DNA from: Dactylorhiza incarnata
Taxonomy: Eukaryota; Streptophyta; Magnoliopsida; Asparagales; Orchidaceae
Assembly: GCA_033032865.1 (NCBI GenBank)
Contig: JAWHQI010000019.1
Coordinates: 10,706,001 to 10,770,000 of the forward strand
Direction of reading: 5' to 3'
DNA: 64,000 bases
Shown one piece after another: positions 53,037-63,835 of this stretch. Each line of letters starts with the position of its first letter. The first letter of the stretch is position 1. The notes beneath the pieces are model-generated. The model was not told the origin of the DNA. It did not search any database and saw only the letters and a program-made list of their open reading frames with translations. The translations under genes were made by a program, and so were the position numbers.

Positions 53037-54392
53037 TGTTGGATCGTGTGATGCCCTTAGAGGTGGGGGGGGGGGGGGTGAATAAGGGTGTGTTTAAAAT
53101 AAAATTTTTACTTAATAATTTTTTAAACAGATTTTACTTTTCTAAAAAATTACTTATAAACAATTTCAAACCAATGTAATTTTTGTTTTAAACCAAACAC
53201 AAAATTCTAAGTTAAATATTAAGCAACCAAATTTGCAATTAATGAAAGAAGCATAATTATATTAATCATGAAATTTACATACAATAAAATGATCTTAGCA
53301 ATGCTTAAGATCAATGCACAAATATGATAATATAAATTTCACTAATTTTGATTTTACCAATCCTTCTCCCAAGGATCGGAAGGCTATCACTTGTCTCTCC
53401 CTAGATCAAGCCCAAGCCTACCCTCTAGATCTTCCCAAGATCTAGACGTAGCACACAAGGCCATGATTTCCTACCAAGCCACGCAAGGACTTGGACGCTC
53501 CGCACAAGGAAGCGATTTTTCCCCTAAGCCGCGCAAGGACTTAGACGCCGCACGCAAGACGACGATTTCTCTACCAATACAAAGTTGAATGTAAATGAAT
53601 GAAAATACAAAGTCAAGTGAAGAACTCCCTAGAAAATCAGATCTCTGAAAGGAGGGTTGAAGCCTCGAGATGATCGTTGATGTAGAAACGCGTCTGATCT
53701 CGTCTTCAATCTCAATCCTTCTAGCACAAATGGGAGTTGATGGAGTTCTGGAGCTTTCTGGTTCGAATGCACTCTGGAAGAAGGTCTGGAAATCTCAAGA
53801 ACTGAATTCCACGAAGTTTTGAGCTCTTTTAATAAAAAGGAGCTGTCGCCATCCGATAGCTACTGTCGCCGGAATCCGATACCTCCAGAGGCTGCCACGT
53901 GTCCCACTAAAATGAAGTTTCTGCGTGAAGTTGAGGTCGTGGTTGAGACGTGGGTTGTCGGATATCCGATAGCACTGTCGGATATCCGTTAGCTAAGGTA
54001 ACTGCTGCACGTCCTGGCGTTATCGAAAAATCGTGGGCTGTCGGATATCCGATAGCACTGTCAGATATCTGTTAGCTAAGGTAACTGCTGCACGTCCTGG
54101 CGTTATCGGAAGATCGTGGGCTGTCGGAAATCCATTAGCGATATCAGAAATCCGACAGCTCTTAACCGTTGAGCAGAGATCGGAAAACGGATGATATAAT
54201 GCGCTGTCGAAAATCCGATATCGCTGTCGGAAATCCGATAGCTCCAAATTCTGGAAAATTGTCATTTTGCTCCAATTGAAAACATGATATTCTTGCACCT
54301 GTTATCTGCACACCATTAATCAAAAATAGGATCAAATACATTCAGGATTTGTTATTCTCAAACCGGACGAGTGCGGAACGCATGCTCCAACA
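53037..54392 (-). repeat. 3' LTR of Sirevirus element 'Sire-C'
   Basis: 1,356 bp. The minus strand starts TGTTGGAGCATGCGTTCC and shares TTTGAGAATAACAAATCC with Sire-B; it ends CTAAGGGCATCACACGATCC then AACA. A C run (G run on plus, about 53,068-53,081) precedes that end as in Sire-A and Sire-B. The array of CTATCGGAT/ATCCGATAG words spans 53,845-54,245. It is preceded on the minus strand by the PPT AAAAGAGGGAGAT. Confidence 0.88.
53845..54245. repeat. Inverted TATCGGATATCCGATA-type word array in the Sire-C LTR
   Basis: About fifteen half-sites (TGTCGGATATCC or ATCCGATAGC) form facing pairs; one roughly 75-bp segment (CTGTCGGATATCCGATAGCA with the following TAACTGCTGCACGTCC) is repeated in tandem at 53,955 and 54,035. 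The same words recur at 55,680-55,715, 56,290-56,335 and 57,565-57,605 in the Sire-C interior. Confidence 0.8.
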
Positions 54393-55725
54393 ATCTCCCT
54401 CTTTTGATAATAACAAATCCTTATAAAAAGAAATCGAATAAATCCTATAGAGATAGTGACAAGTACATTATGTGTGTACAAGTGTGAACTTATGATCTTC
54501 ATGTTCTCCCCCTTAATATGATCTCCCCCTTAATATTAGCTCCTTCTAAAATTATTCTCCCCCGACTTATAAACTCCCCCTACATGAATGCTCACTTAAT
54601 TAAGTAAGTGTTTTTAGTGATTTAAGTGATTTCTCTTATTATCTTCTCCCCCTTTGATATTATCAAAAGATGTTAATAGATTATAGAGCTTTTAGAAAAT
54701 TAGAAAGAATATAGGGAAAAATTGGAGTATACTAGCGGAAGCTTTGTAATTGATAGAATATTGAGATAAGGAATCATAGAGATGAGGCTAAGCATTCTAG
54801 TAATGTGTTATAATGTATAGAAGCAAATATACTTAACCATGATGAGATTCAATTTCAATTATCAGAGAGAGACACAGGAGGATATAGAATATTGAATCGT
54901 TCCGATCCAATTCTCATAAGAAGAAATTTTATAAATAACAATGAAGTGTAGTAGTGAGACTTTGAGAAAGAATACATATGAATATATTTAAAATATACAT
55001 GACCATGGAATTGGTAAACATAACATAAATATACATAAAGCCCATACTTTTGAACCAGAAACTTTGCAAATATACATAAAAGGACCATTTTGTTTTTGCA
55101 AGACACTTTACAATTCTTTCCAAGCTGCTTAACCTCACAATGCTCATTAAGACTTATCAGGAGGCTAAGTAGTGCTTGGTGGAGGATCCTTTTCAATTTT
55201 TTTTATGTCTTTCAACATTATTGGCAAAATGAATGTTTTGCATTTGAATTTTCCTCTCTTTTTTGTTTTGAGGATTCATAGATGTGAAGGATCTCTGAAT
55301 TCACTTGCATGCCATAAATGGTAAAATTTGAATAAGTGCAAAGTATCAAAGGTGAAGGTGACATTTATGAAATGTATTTTGCTATGTTCGATCAATCATG
55401 ATGTATGTATAAAATAAATTTCATTAACTTGTATTACCAAAGTAAGTGTTTGTGATTGCTCATTGTCATAGATAAAAGATTTCTTATACTTAGAGGCATG
55501 CGAAAACAATTCGTAATTACTAGATGAATGTGTCATCACAATGATAAGTTAAGATTGAACATCATAATCATGTGGTAAGCTTTTGTTTTTAATAATAACA
55601 CAAGAAGAATCCTTTATGCAAGATACCAAAATTCTCAGAAAATTATCAGATAAATTTTTTTTTATTATTTTTGAGAGCTGTCAGATTTCCGATAGCTAGC
55701 TGTCGCCATCCGACAGCGCAGAAAG
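54393..55725. other. AT-rich spacer of Sire-C between 3' LTR and antisense gene
   Basis: No gene. Near the LTR there are repeated CTCCCCCTTAATAT-like phrases (54,505-54,660; GGGGGAG on the minus strand), a likely series of polypurine tracts as reported for Sireviruses. The rest is AT-rich, and the frames in it are low-complexity. Confidence 0.5.
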
Positions 55726-55734
55726 GATAAAAAG
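55726..55734 (+). promoter_or_regulatory. TATA-like box of the Sire-C antisense gene
   Basis: GGATAAAAAGACG sits about 65-100 bp upstream of a CT-rich leader and the putative 5' UTR intron. Directly upstream are two family words (TTTCCGATAGC, TGTCGCCATCCGACAGC). Weaker than a canonical TATAAA. Confidence 0.4.
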
Positions 55735-55759
55735 ACGTGTTTCGTTTTTTGACCGACAA

Positions 55760-57550
55760 TTCACTTCAGTTTGAGGAGAAATTTCGAGATCTAGAGCTCC
55801 AGATGCCGGAAAACTTCAGATCTAAGGTGAGATTTGTTGGTTTTTCAAGTTTTGGTTAAAATTTCTCCAATAGTTTTGTGATTCTCATATTCCTCTTGAT
55901 TTTCATGGAGTTTTTTGAAGATAAAATGTAGAAGGTTTATAAGATCTAGATCTTGTAGATCTTGGGTTGTATAAGAGATGTAGATCTTGTTTTTTTTGTA
56001 AGAGAAATTAGAAATTTTTGTTATTTTATGTTTTGAAACATGAGTTTCCTTTCTTTCTTGTTGTTTTTGTGTGGATCTAGAAGTTCATAGTTATCAGATT
56101 TAGGAAAACGATGATGACCAAAAAAATTTTGAAGTGTTATAGGAAGAAGATGATGAATAGTGTTTTGCACTAAAGTTTTGATTTTTCAAAAATATTAGAG
56201 ATGTTGAAGAATTTTTGCTGTATGAAAATTTTTAGATTTGGGATAGGAAGATTTTTGTGAAATTAAAATTTTCGGAAGCAAAAATTTTTTAGCTATCGGA
56301 TATCCGATAGGTGGTATCGGAAATCCGACAGTGCCAGAATTTTTCTTTGTTTTTTTTTAAAAAAATTTCCTTATTTCTTATGCAGATATGTCTTCTAGTT
56401 GGAGATCGAGAAGGGGTGAGTCAGGAGATGCGCATTCCTCTTATCAAAGTTTCCCTGCCATAGAAAAAGCACAAATTGGAATTTCAAAGGTTGTAGAATT
56501 CGAACTTCCAAGACATGAACGAGTATATTATATGCTTGCGGAGGAAGGTATACTTTCTGTTATTATCCAAGATATTTTCTCCTCATTTTTAGTCCGAGAA
56601 TTTTATAATCATCTGGAGGATCCTGCATATACCGATTTGAATGGAGGAGTGAGATCCAAAATTCAAGGGCAATATGTGGAGATCACTCCATTTGATTTAA
56701 GAAGTGAGTTTGGTCTAATGGAAAGTGAGAATATCTTGGATATAGTGGAAAACTATAGACTTGAGAGAGATTGGACGATAATGAACATGTCTTTGCATGG
56801 AAATTCCACCAAAAACCTCATATCCACTATGACGACATTGACAGACGATGCTCGTCTTGTACAAGATATACTAAGGCACACGATTATGTTGAAGTCCGGT
56901 GATACGCATAGTATTACGGCTCAACTTAGTCTTGTGACTTATTTTATAGTGGAGAAGGAGTTATTTGATGTGGCCGATCTTCTGTTATCTATGATTCGTT
57001 ATACATATCGCCTCAAAAATCCGGAGTGGAAAAAGGCACACACTCCCCTTTGGGTGCGATTATCCAGCATATCCTATTTAAGAAATACGCTTGGATAGAT
57101 CAAAATTTTTATCTTGGAGATTGTTTCCCGGAGATATATCAAACGGCGGCTATGGGTAAGAAAAATCCACGGAGGCCGCCTACTATGGAAATGAGAGAGC
57201 CTCCTATTGCACGTGGGGGGTCAATGCGGGAGGCACTCGACACGTTCCAAACAAAGTTGGATAAACATATAGACGACTTCCAAGAGCATAGAAGGTCATT
57301 TGAAGAACATAAGGTGGAGGTGAAAAAGGATCAGACACGGATGCAGAAATTTATGAAGTTCCTTGTTAAGGGACTTAAATTAAAGCCTACTCCTGCTGAA
57401 GCCGCGGAATGGGAAATGCCTACAGAGGAGGAGCCTCTTCGTCAATCGGTCAGTCATGGTCGACGGAGGAAGACAGTAGTAAGGAGATCAGATTTTGATA
57501 TTCCTGAAAGCAGTGGAGCAGGTAGTCGGAATGAGGAGGAGTCGGATTGA
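55760..57550 (+). pseudogene. Antisense gene of Sire-C: 5' UTR intron, transposase_32-like ORF plus coiled coil, one frameshift
   Basis: The ORF starts at 56,388 (MSSSWRSRRGESGDAHSSYQ), two bases after a CAG splice acceptor (56,385); a donor AAG-GTGAG at 55,826 gives a 559-bp AT-rich 5' UTR intron. Residues 1-236 include YNHLEDPAYTDLNGGVRSKI, TPFDLRSEFGLMES, VQDILRHTIMLKSGDTHSIT and SLVTYFIVEKELFDVADLLL, the pattern of 'putative plant transposon protein' (transposase_32). A one-base loss at the CCCCTTT run near 57,055 shifts the frame; the continuation to 57,550 reads ILFKKYAWIDQNFYLGDCFP, then a coiled coil (LDKHIDDFQEHRRSFEEHK) and a basic tail. It ends 261 bp from the convergent pol stop. 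Splicing and family are inferred. Confidence 0.6.
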
Positions 57551-57810
57551 AACAGAGTTCTGGGGGATATCGCCATCCGACATCTCACTGTCGCCATCCG
57601 ACAGCTGCCCAGCCCAGATCTCTTCCTAATTTTGTGAACTTATATTTTGAGACTTTTTAAGTACCCTTTTATTAAAATTCTGTAATAATTTTTTAAAATT
57701 TGGACATGATTGATGTGGTGAATGTTTATGTTAACATTTAGTTTTTCTTTTTAAAATGTAAGGCTATTGTGATGTTTTCAAATTTTTATAGGTTTTAAGT
57801 AGTGATATAA

Positions 57811-59958
57811 TCATTGTGAAATGTCTAGGATTCCCAATTCTAGCCTAAGCATAGAAAAACGGGAATCCGGTAACGGTTTAGTGAATATATCCGCTAGTTG
57901 ATTTTCCATGCCTATAAAGTTGATTTTTATATTACCCTTCTTAATATGATCCCTTATAAAATGATGTCGGACATCTATATGCTTAGATCTAGAGTGCAAT
58001 ATGGGATTGTTAGTTAAGTCTATAGCACTTTTATTATCACACTTTAATTCTACACTACTTTGTTGCATGCCAAAGTCTTCTAACGTTTGTGACATCCAAA
58101 GAGCTTGGGCACAACAACTACCTAGTACAATATATTCGGCCTCGGTAGTAGAGAGGGCAACAGAAATTTGTTTCCTACTCGACCATGAAATAAGTGAAGG
58201 GCCGATAAAATGACAAGTGTCACTAGTGCTTTTCCTATCTAAAGAACATCCCGCATAATCTGAATCCGAAAAACCATGCAAAATAAAGGAATCATTATGA
58301 GGATACCATAATCCTAATTTAGATGTTCCTATAAGATATCTAAAGATGTGTTTCACCGCTTTTAAATGTGACTCTTTAGGATTAGCCTGAAATCTAGCAC
58401 ATAAACAAACGGCAAACATAATGTCAGGTCTAGAGGCGGTTAAATACAATAAAGATCCTATCATACTTCTATAAAGGGTTTGCTCAATTGAAACACCACT
58501 TTCATCTTTTCCTAATTTTAGTGAAGTACTCATAGGAGTGTTTGCATGCTTAAGATTTTCAAATCCAAATCTTTTTAACATATCATGAATATATTTGGAT
58601 TGACATATAAAGATACCATCATGTTTTTGTGTAATTTGAAAACCTAGAAAATATGAAAGTTCTCCTACCATGCTCATTTCAAATTCATTTTTCATAATTT
58701 GAACTATTTCATTACACAACTCTTCATTAGTGGCTCCAAAAATAATATCATCAACATAAATTTGCAAAATAACTAAATCATGATCAATTTGCTTAATGAA
58801 GAGTGTAGAATCGGCACTTCCTATTTTATAATCATGCTTTAACAAATATTGAGTTAATCGATCATACCAAGCACGAGGCGCTTGTTTTAATCCATAAAGC
58901 GCTTTATCTAATTTATAAACATAATTTGGATATTTCTCATTTATAAAACCAGGGGGTTGTTCTACATAAACCTCTTCTTTTATATACCCATTTAAAAATG
59001 CGGTTTTGACATCCATTTGAAATAATTTAAATCTTTTAAAACAAGCAAATGCAAGAAATATCCTAACCGCTTCTAATCTTGCTATAAGCGCAAAAGTTTC
59101 ATCAAAATCCACCGCTTCAATTTGTGCATAACCTTTTGCAACTAATCTGGCTTTATTTCTAATAATTCTAGATTCACTATCCAATTTATTTTTGAAAATC
59201 CACTTAACTCCAACGACAGGATGATTTTTGGGTCGTTCTACAAGATTCCAAACCTTATTACGTTCAAATTGATTAAGTTCTTCATTCATAGCTAAAAACC
59301 AAAATTCATCATTTAAAGCGGTGGAAACATCTTTTGGTTCTATTTCAGAGACAAAACAAAGGTTTGAAAATAAAACATGTAACGATGAACGAGTACTAAC
59401 CCCTTCTTGCGGATCTCCAATGATAAGCTCCTTTGGATGATCCTTTGAAAATCTCAATTCACTGGGAGGCACATATTCTTCTCTTTCTTCTCCTTCTCTA
59501 TCTTCTTCTCTTTCTCCTTCTCTCTCTTCTTCTTTTTCTTCTTCATTTTCTCCAAGTTCTTCATCATCATTCTCCACCGAAGGAAGGGGTTCATCTTCTT
59601 TTCCTGTGATTTTCTTTTCTACACATGAAACAAACTCATCAAACCTAACATGAATAGATTCTTCAACTATTTTTGTTCTTTTATTCAAAATCCTATAAGC
59701 TTTACTAGTTGAAGAATAGCCAATAAAAATACCTTCATCACATTTTTCATCAAATTTTTCTAAGGAATCTTTAGAATTCAAAATAAAACATTTACAACCA
59801 AAAACTTTGAAATAAGAAACATTTGGTTTTTTACTAAAAATTAATTCATAAGGAGTTAATTTTAAAATAGGGCGAAACATTACTCTATTAATTACATAAC
59901 ATGCCGTACTAACCGCTTCAGCCCAAAAAGATTTTGCTAATTTAAATTCAGATAACAT
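57811..59958 (-). CDS. Sire-C pol: integrase tail, reverse transcriptase and RNase H (715 codons open)
   Basis: Continuous frame. The integrase tail reads [20 protein letters not shown] and [20 protein letters not shown]; an acidic Glu/Arg run follows. RT shows [40 protein letters not shown] and the catalytic [13 protein letters not shown] (YVDD complementary to 58,747-58,758). RNase H shows [40 protein letters not shown] and [20 protein letters not shown], ending [11 protein letters not shown]. All catalytic positions I can check are present. The ORF is separated from upstream integrase by a one-base shift near 59,990. Confidence 0.92.
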   Translation of the reverse strand: MLSEFKLAKSFWAEAVSTACYVINRVMFRPILKLTPYELIFSKKPNVSYFKVFGCKCFILNSKDSLEKFDEKCDEGIFIGYSSTSKAYRILNKRTKIVEESIHVRFDEFVSCVEKKITGKEDEPLPSVENDDEELGENEEEKEEEREGEREEDREGEEREEYVPPSELRFSKDHPKELIIGDPQEGVSTRSSLHVLFSNLCFVSEIEPKDVSTALNDEFWFLAMNEELNQFERNKVWNLVERPKNHPVVGVKWIFKNKLDSESRIIRNKARLVAKGYAQIEAVDFDETFALIARLEAVRIFLAFACFKRFKLFQMDVKTAFLNGYIKEEVYVEQPPGFINEKYPNYVYKLDKALYGLKQAPRAWYDRLTQYLLKHDYKIGSADSTLFIKQIDHDLVILQIYVDDIIFGATNEELCNEIVQIMKNEFEMSMVGELSYFLGFQITQKHDGIFICQSKYIHDMLKRFGFENLKHANTPMSTSLKLGKDESGVSIEQTLYRSMIGSLLYLTASRPDIMFAVCLCARFQANPKESHLKAVKHIFRYLIGTSKLGLWYPHNDSFILHGFSDSDYAGCSLDRKSTSDTCHFIGPSLISWSSRKQISVALSTTEAEYIVLGSCCAQALWMSQTLEDFGMQQSSVELKCDNKSAIDLTNNPILHSRSKHIDVRHHFIRDHIKKGNIKINFIGMENQLADIFTKPLPDSRFSMLRLELGILDISQ

Positions 59959-60927
59959 CGTACGGGCTAACTCTTGATGAGTTCTGTTTTCCTCTCCACC
60001 ACACCATTTTGCTGTGGTGTGCGTGGAGCGGAAAATTCATGTTTAATTCCTAACTCCGTACAAAAAGAAATAAATTTTTCATTTTCAAATTCTCCTCCAT
60101 GATCCGATCGTATGCGATTAATTTTTAACTCAAATTCATTTTGAATACGCAAACATAATTTTGAAAATTCTGAAAATGCATCGGATTTGGAGGTTAGAAA
60201 TAAAGTCCAACAAAAACGAGAATAATCATCAATCAATACAAATGTGTATTTTCTACCTCCTAAGCTAGGAATTCCAATTGGCCCAAATAAATCCATATGT
60301 ATTAATTGTAGTGGCCTAGTGGTAGAAATAGTATTTTTACTTTTGAAAGATGATTTTGAAAATTTTCCCTTTTGGCAAGGCACACATAATGAAGAAGATA
60401 AATTTCCATTTAACAATGGTAAACCTTTAATTAATTTATCTTTTGAAAGTTTTGTAATTAACTTGGCACTAGTATGTCCAAGTCGCCTATGCCATAATTC
60501 TAGTTCATCATTTTTTTAATAAAAAACATTTTAAAGTAGAATTTGAAAAATCAAGAAATTTAATCATATATACATTATGACATCTAGGTGCGGTAAAAAC
60601 AATTTCATTTGTTTTAGAATTAATAATTTTGCACAAATTTGTAGAAGATTCAAATAAAACATTTAAACCCTTATCACATAATTGACTAATAGAAATCAAA
60701 TTATGCTTTAATCCTTCTACAAATAGAACATTTGAAATTGAAAAATTTTCGTTACCCACAACTCCGATGCCGATGATTTTTCCTTTTCCATCATCTCCGA
60801 ATGGAACAACTCCTCCTTTCTTCATCTCCAGGCTAAGGAACTTCTCATTATTGCCCGTCATGTGCTTTGAACAACCCGAGTCCAAGTACCACACGTCGTC
60901 TTTGTCCTTAGCCTGCCAACACACCTA
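59959..60927 (-). pseudogene. Sire-C protease, GAG-pre-integrase and integrase core
   Basis: Protease motif VWYLDSGCSKHMTGNNEKF near 60,890; GAG-pre-integrase DELELWHRRLGHTSAKLITK with CVPCQKGKFSKSSFKS; integrase core LIHMDLFGPIGIPSLGGRKY, LIDDYSRFCWTLFL, IRSDHGGEFENEKF and [11 protein letters not shown] (DDE complete). Breaks: TAG at about 60,925 (Gln expected before VCWQAKDKDD), a one-base shift in the A run near 60,510, and a one-base loss after VVERK near 59,990. Confidence 0.88.
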
Positions 60928-60953
60928 GAAAGAAGAGGTGAGTAAAGATCTGG

Positions 60954-61322
60954 TTACCCAAGTGGTTCCACCCATAGTATAGGTAGAAGCCTTAGGCACT
61001 CAGATTTGTTTAATTTTACTTTTTCCTTTCCTCCAGCAAGAGTCCGTAGTGTGACCAAATCTATTGCATTTGGCACATGTAAAGTATTGAGATGAGTATA
61101 ACTTTTCTGGACTTTTACTGGATGAGGATGCAGTATTAGACAATTTATTAACTTCAGAATTTGTAAAATAGATTTTCTAGACTTTTCACTATCGCCGGCG
61201 ACAGTGATTGTCGTTGGGCGATAGCTTCCGGACGTGTATCCGAGTCCAAACCTTCCAGATCCATGGCGTTGGTATCCTAAGATCATATCCAGTGATCTTC
61301 GGCCCATTCCAAATTTTTTCAT
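60954..61322 (-). pseudogene. Sire-C Gag C-terminal end with zinc knuckle, cut by Tat-2
   Basis: The frames read MGRRSLDMILGYQRHGSGRF and GYTSGSYRPTTITVAGDSEK, then the knuckle CAKCNRFGHTTDSC (C-X2-C-X4-H-X4-C, 61,036-61,077) and CWRKGK. The Tat-2 LTR begins at 61,330, so the rest of Gag, the PBS and 5' LTR are displaced beyond the window. Confidence 0.75.
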
Positions 61323-61329
61323 GGCTAGT

Positions 61330-62335
61330 GTTGTACAACCCTCATATTTTTTGAGTCGGTGTGACCCAACGCAAGTGAGGGGGCTCAGTGGAACGACCCG
61401 TCAGAGGTCGTGAGCATCGAAAAGAGAAGGCCGGGGGGGGGGGGGGGGGGGGGGGGGGCAAGCCTCCTTGAACGAGTGGACCTTGGGTCCACTCGCCCAA
61501 GGCCCCCGGGTGAGTGGACCCTTGGTCCACTCGCCCAAGGACCCGGGCGAGTGGACCACTGGTCCACTCGCCCGAGTGTGGGGCGAGTGGACCTTTGGGT
61601 CCACTCGCCCAGGGTGGGGGGAGAGTGGACCCAAGGTCCACTCGCCCCAAGCCTGCGGGCGAGTGGACCACTGGTCCACTCGCCCGGGGGCGGGGAGACC
61701 TTGTGTCCACCCGCCCGGGTGGCTGGGCGAGTGGACCCATGGTCCACTCGCCCGGAAGGATGAGTGGACCGTAAGGTCCGCTCGCCCAGCTAGGGGGGTG
61801 GACCTTGGTCCATCCTCCCGACCCCCGGCAAAGGGGGGGGGGGGGGGGGGGGGGGGTAGTGGACGTCTCATCCTCCACTCGCCCCCCCCCTCTCGGTTCA
61901 GTCGTTCGGGTTCGTAATTGGGCTGCGGATAGCAGAATTTTGGCTATCCGCAACCCAATTTTTGGGAAGTCTATAAATAGACCCCCATGGGCACCTTGGG
62001 AAGGGAGGTTACTACCCCCCCCCCCCACCCTCGTGTGTGAGCAAGCACTACCCCTCCCCTCCCCTTGTCATCGAAGGTGGACGGTGAGGTGATCCTTAGT
62101 GCCCTCCAAGGTGCCCAGGCTCAGCATTGGCTTGGGAGGGGAAGCTCTCGTTGAACTTCCGGGTATGTGGTGGGACCTCCACTCTGCATCTTAAGGGGTC
62201 CATTCGTGGATTTAGGTGTTCTTCAAGGGTGGGGTTCTTCCGCTCTCAGTAACTGGTCAAGGGTCTCGCTCAGGTCAAGTAAGGGTTAGCTGCATCCCCC
62301 TTGCGAACGTCGAGACCAGTTCTCTGGTTTCAACA
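61330..62335 (+). repeat. 5' LTR of Tat-lineage element 'Tat-2'
   Basis: Starts TGTTGTACAACCCTCATA and ends CTGGTTTCAACA, the same ends as the Tat-1 LTR. TATA box TCTATAAATAGACC near 61,970. It holds two long G runs (about 61,434-61,458 and 61,836-61,858), a C run near 62,014, and a palindrome array. The 3' partner is outside the window. Confidence 0.85.
61468..61785. repeat. GAGTGGACC...GGTCCACTC palindrome array in the Tat-2 U3
   Basis: About eight units of roughly 45 bp, each an inverted pair GAGTGGACC-(2 to 6 bases)-GGTCCACTC followed by GCCC. Single-base changes between units show the array is not an assembly duplicate. Each unit could form a cruciform. Frames here are open only because of the repeat. 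Confidence 0.9.
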
Positions 62336-63063
62336 TTATGGTGCGGTGAGCGTGGAAGCAGCTAGTTCGGAAAGCTCTGGGCAAGTCTCATGGCTGGAAG
62401 CGATGAGTTGGGGGACTCACCCCTGCCGGCGAGTGCGTGAAGGAAGGTGACTGCGATGAGTTCAGAAAGTCAATCTAGAAGGTCTTGCGGTTTACACTCC
62501 CCCTCGGGGCGAGTGCTCGGCATCGCCAACACCTGTGCTCGCCTCGCCATCTTTGATGGGGATAGAGCAAGCAGGTCGGCAAGGGAAGGGGCCAGCCTCG
62601 GAGGAAGGTCCAAACCTCCAAGCGCAAGCGCTCTTCAACAACTCCCCCGGGGCCAGCTGCCCCGAGTGAGGGGGGAGGGAGGATGCCTCTGTCTCACCAG
62701 GAAGGAGGCGGAGTCCCTGTGCCTGATTCAACAAAAGCACGGGGGAACGCAAGGAAGCTACGTGTATCGGTTCCAGAGGCAAGTCTCCCACCTACAGGTT
62801 GACTAGGGAAGCAGGAAGGACCAGAAGAAAGGAAAGGAATGAGAAGGCAGAGAAAGTGGAGGAGGTGATGAAAGAGATGGCCGAGATGCATGTGGCCGAG
62901 TAGGCGCAAGGAGGCGCGTTGTAATAGATATGTAACCTCCCCATGTTGGATAAAAAGTAGGTAGAGATAGAACCTTAGGTAAAGCCTCTAGGAAGGTGTT
63001 GGATTCCTCTGCCTCCAGGTGAAGGTAAGCACCTAGGATGTGGATGGGTACTCCACCCCCTGG
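62336..63063 (+). other. Tat-2 leader, upstream of the tandem repeats
   Basis: The expected PBS site begins ATGGTGCGGTGAGCG two bases after the LTR; it resembles the GGCGCC-type PBS of Tat elements only loosely. No gag yet. Short open frames are without family signature. Confidence 0.4.
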
Positions 63064-63835
63064 TGGATAAATTCCCCGAGTAGAGACCATTCTCCGGGCT
63101 CAGTTATGCCGGCAGATGGGAGACTCATCGGGTCGACTGGTTGATAAATTCCCCGAGTAGAGACCATTCTCCGGGCTTAGTTATGTCGGCAGATGGGAGA
63201 CTCATCGGGTCGACTGGTTGATAAATTCCCCGAGTAGAGACCATTCTCCGGGCTCAGTTATGCCGGCAGATGGGAGACTCATCGGGTCGACTGGTTGATA
63301 AGTTCCCTGAGTAGAGACCATTCTTCGGGCTCAGTTATGCCGGCAGATGGGAGACTCATCGGGTCGACTGGTTGATAAATTCCCCGAGTAGAGACCATTC
63401 TCTGGGCTCGGTTATGCCGGCAGATGGGAGACTCATCGGGTCGACTGGTTGATAAGTTCCCCGAGTAGAGACCATTCTCCGGGGTCAGTTATGCCGGCAG
63501 ATGGGAGACTCATCGGGTCGACTGGTTGATACATTCCCCGAGTAGAGACCATTCTCCGGGCTCAGTTATGCCGGCAGATGGGAGGCTCATCGGGTCGACT
63601 GGTTGATAAGTTCCCCGAGTAGAGACCATTCTCCGGGCTCAGTTATGTCGGCAGATGGGAGACTCATCGGGTCGACTGGTTGATAAATTCCCCGAGTAGA
63701 GACCATTCTCCGGGCTCAGTTATGCCGACAGATGGGAGACTCATCGGGTCGACTGATTGGTAATATCCCCGACTAGAGACCATTCTCCGGGCTCGGTCAT
63801 GCCGGCAGATGGGAGACTCATCGGGTCGACTCACT
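63064..63835 (+). repeat. 77-bp tandem repeat in the Tat-2 leader, 10 copies
   Basis: The unit starts TTGATAAATTCCCCGAGTAG and includes ACCATTCTCCGGGCTCAG and GGGAGACTCATCGGGTCGAC. Copies follow every 77 bp (63,064, 63,141, 63,218 and so on); most differ by one to four bases. It is flanked on both sides by GGTGGATAA- and CCCCTAGGACGTGGA-type phrases that are themselves repeated (63,033, 63,893, 63,972). Confidence 0.92.

Noticed and set aside
61342..62028. Long Pro/Gly/Trp-rich frames on both strands
   Set aside because: They arise from the GAGTGGACC palindrome array and G/C runs of the Tat-2 LTR.
63064..63835. CRISPR-like array
   Set aside because: The 77-bp units are contiguous, without unique spacers, and the DNA is plant nuclear; it is a tandem repeat.
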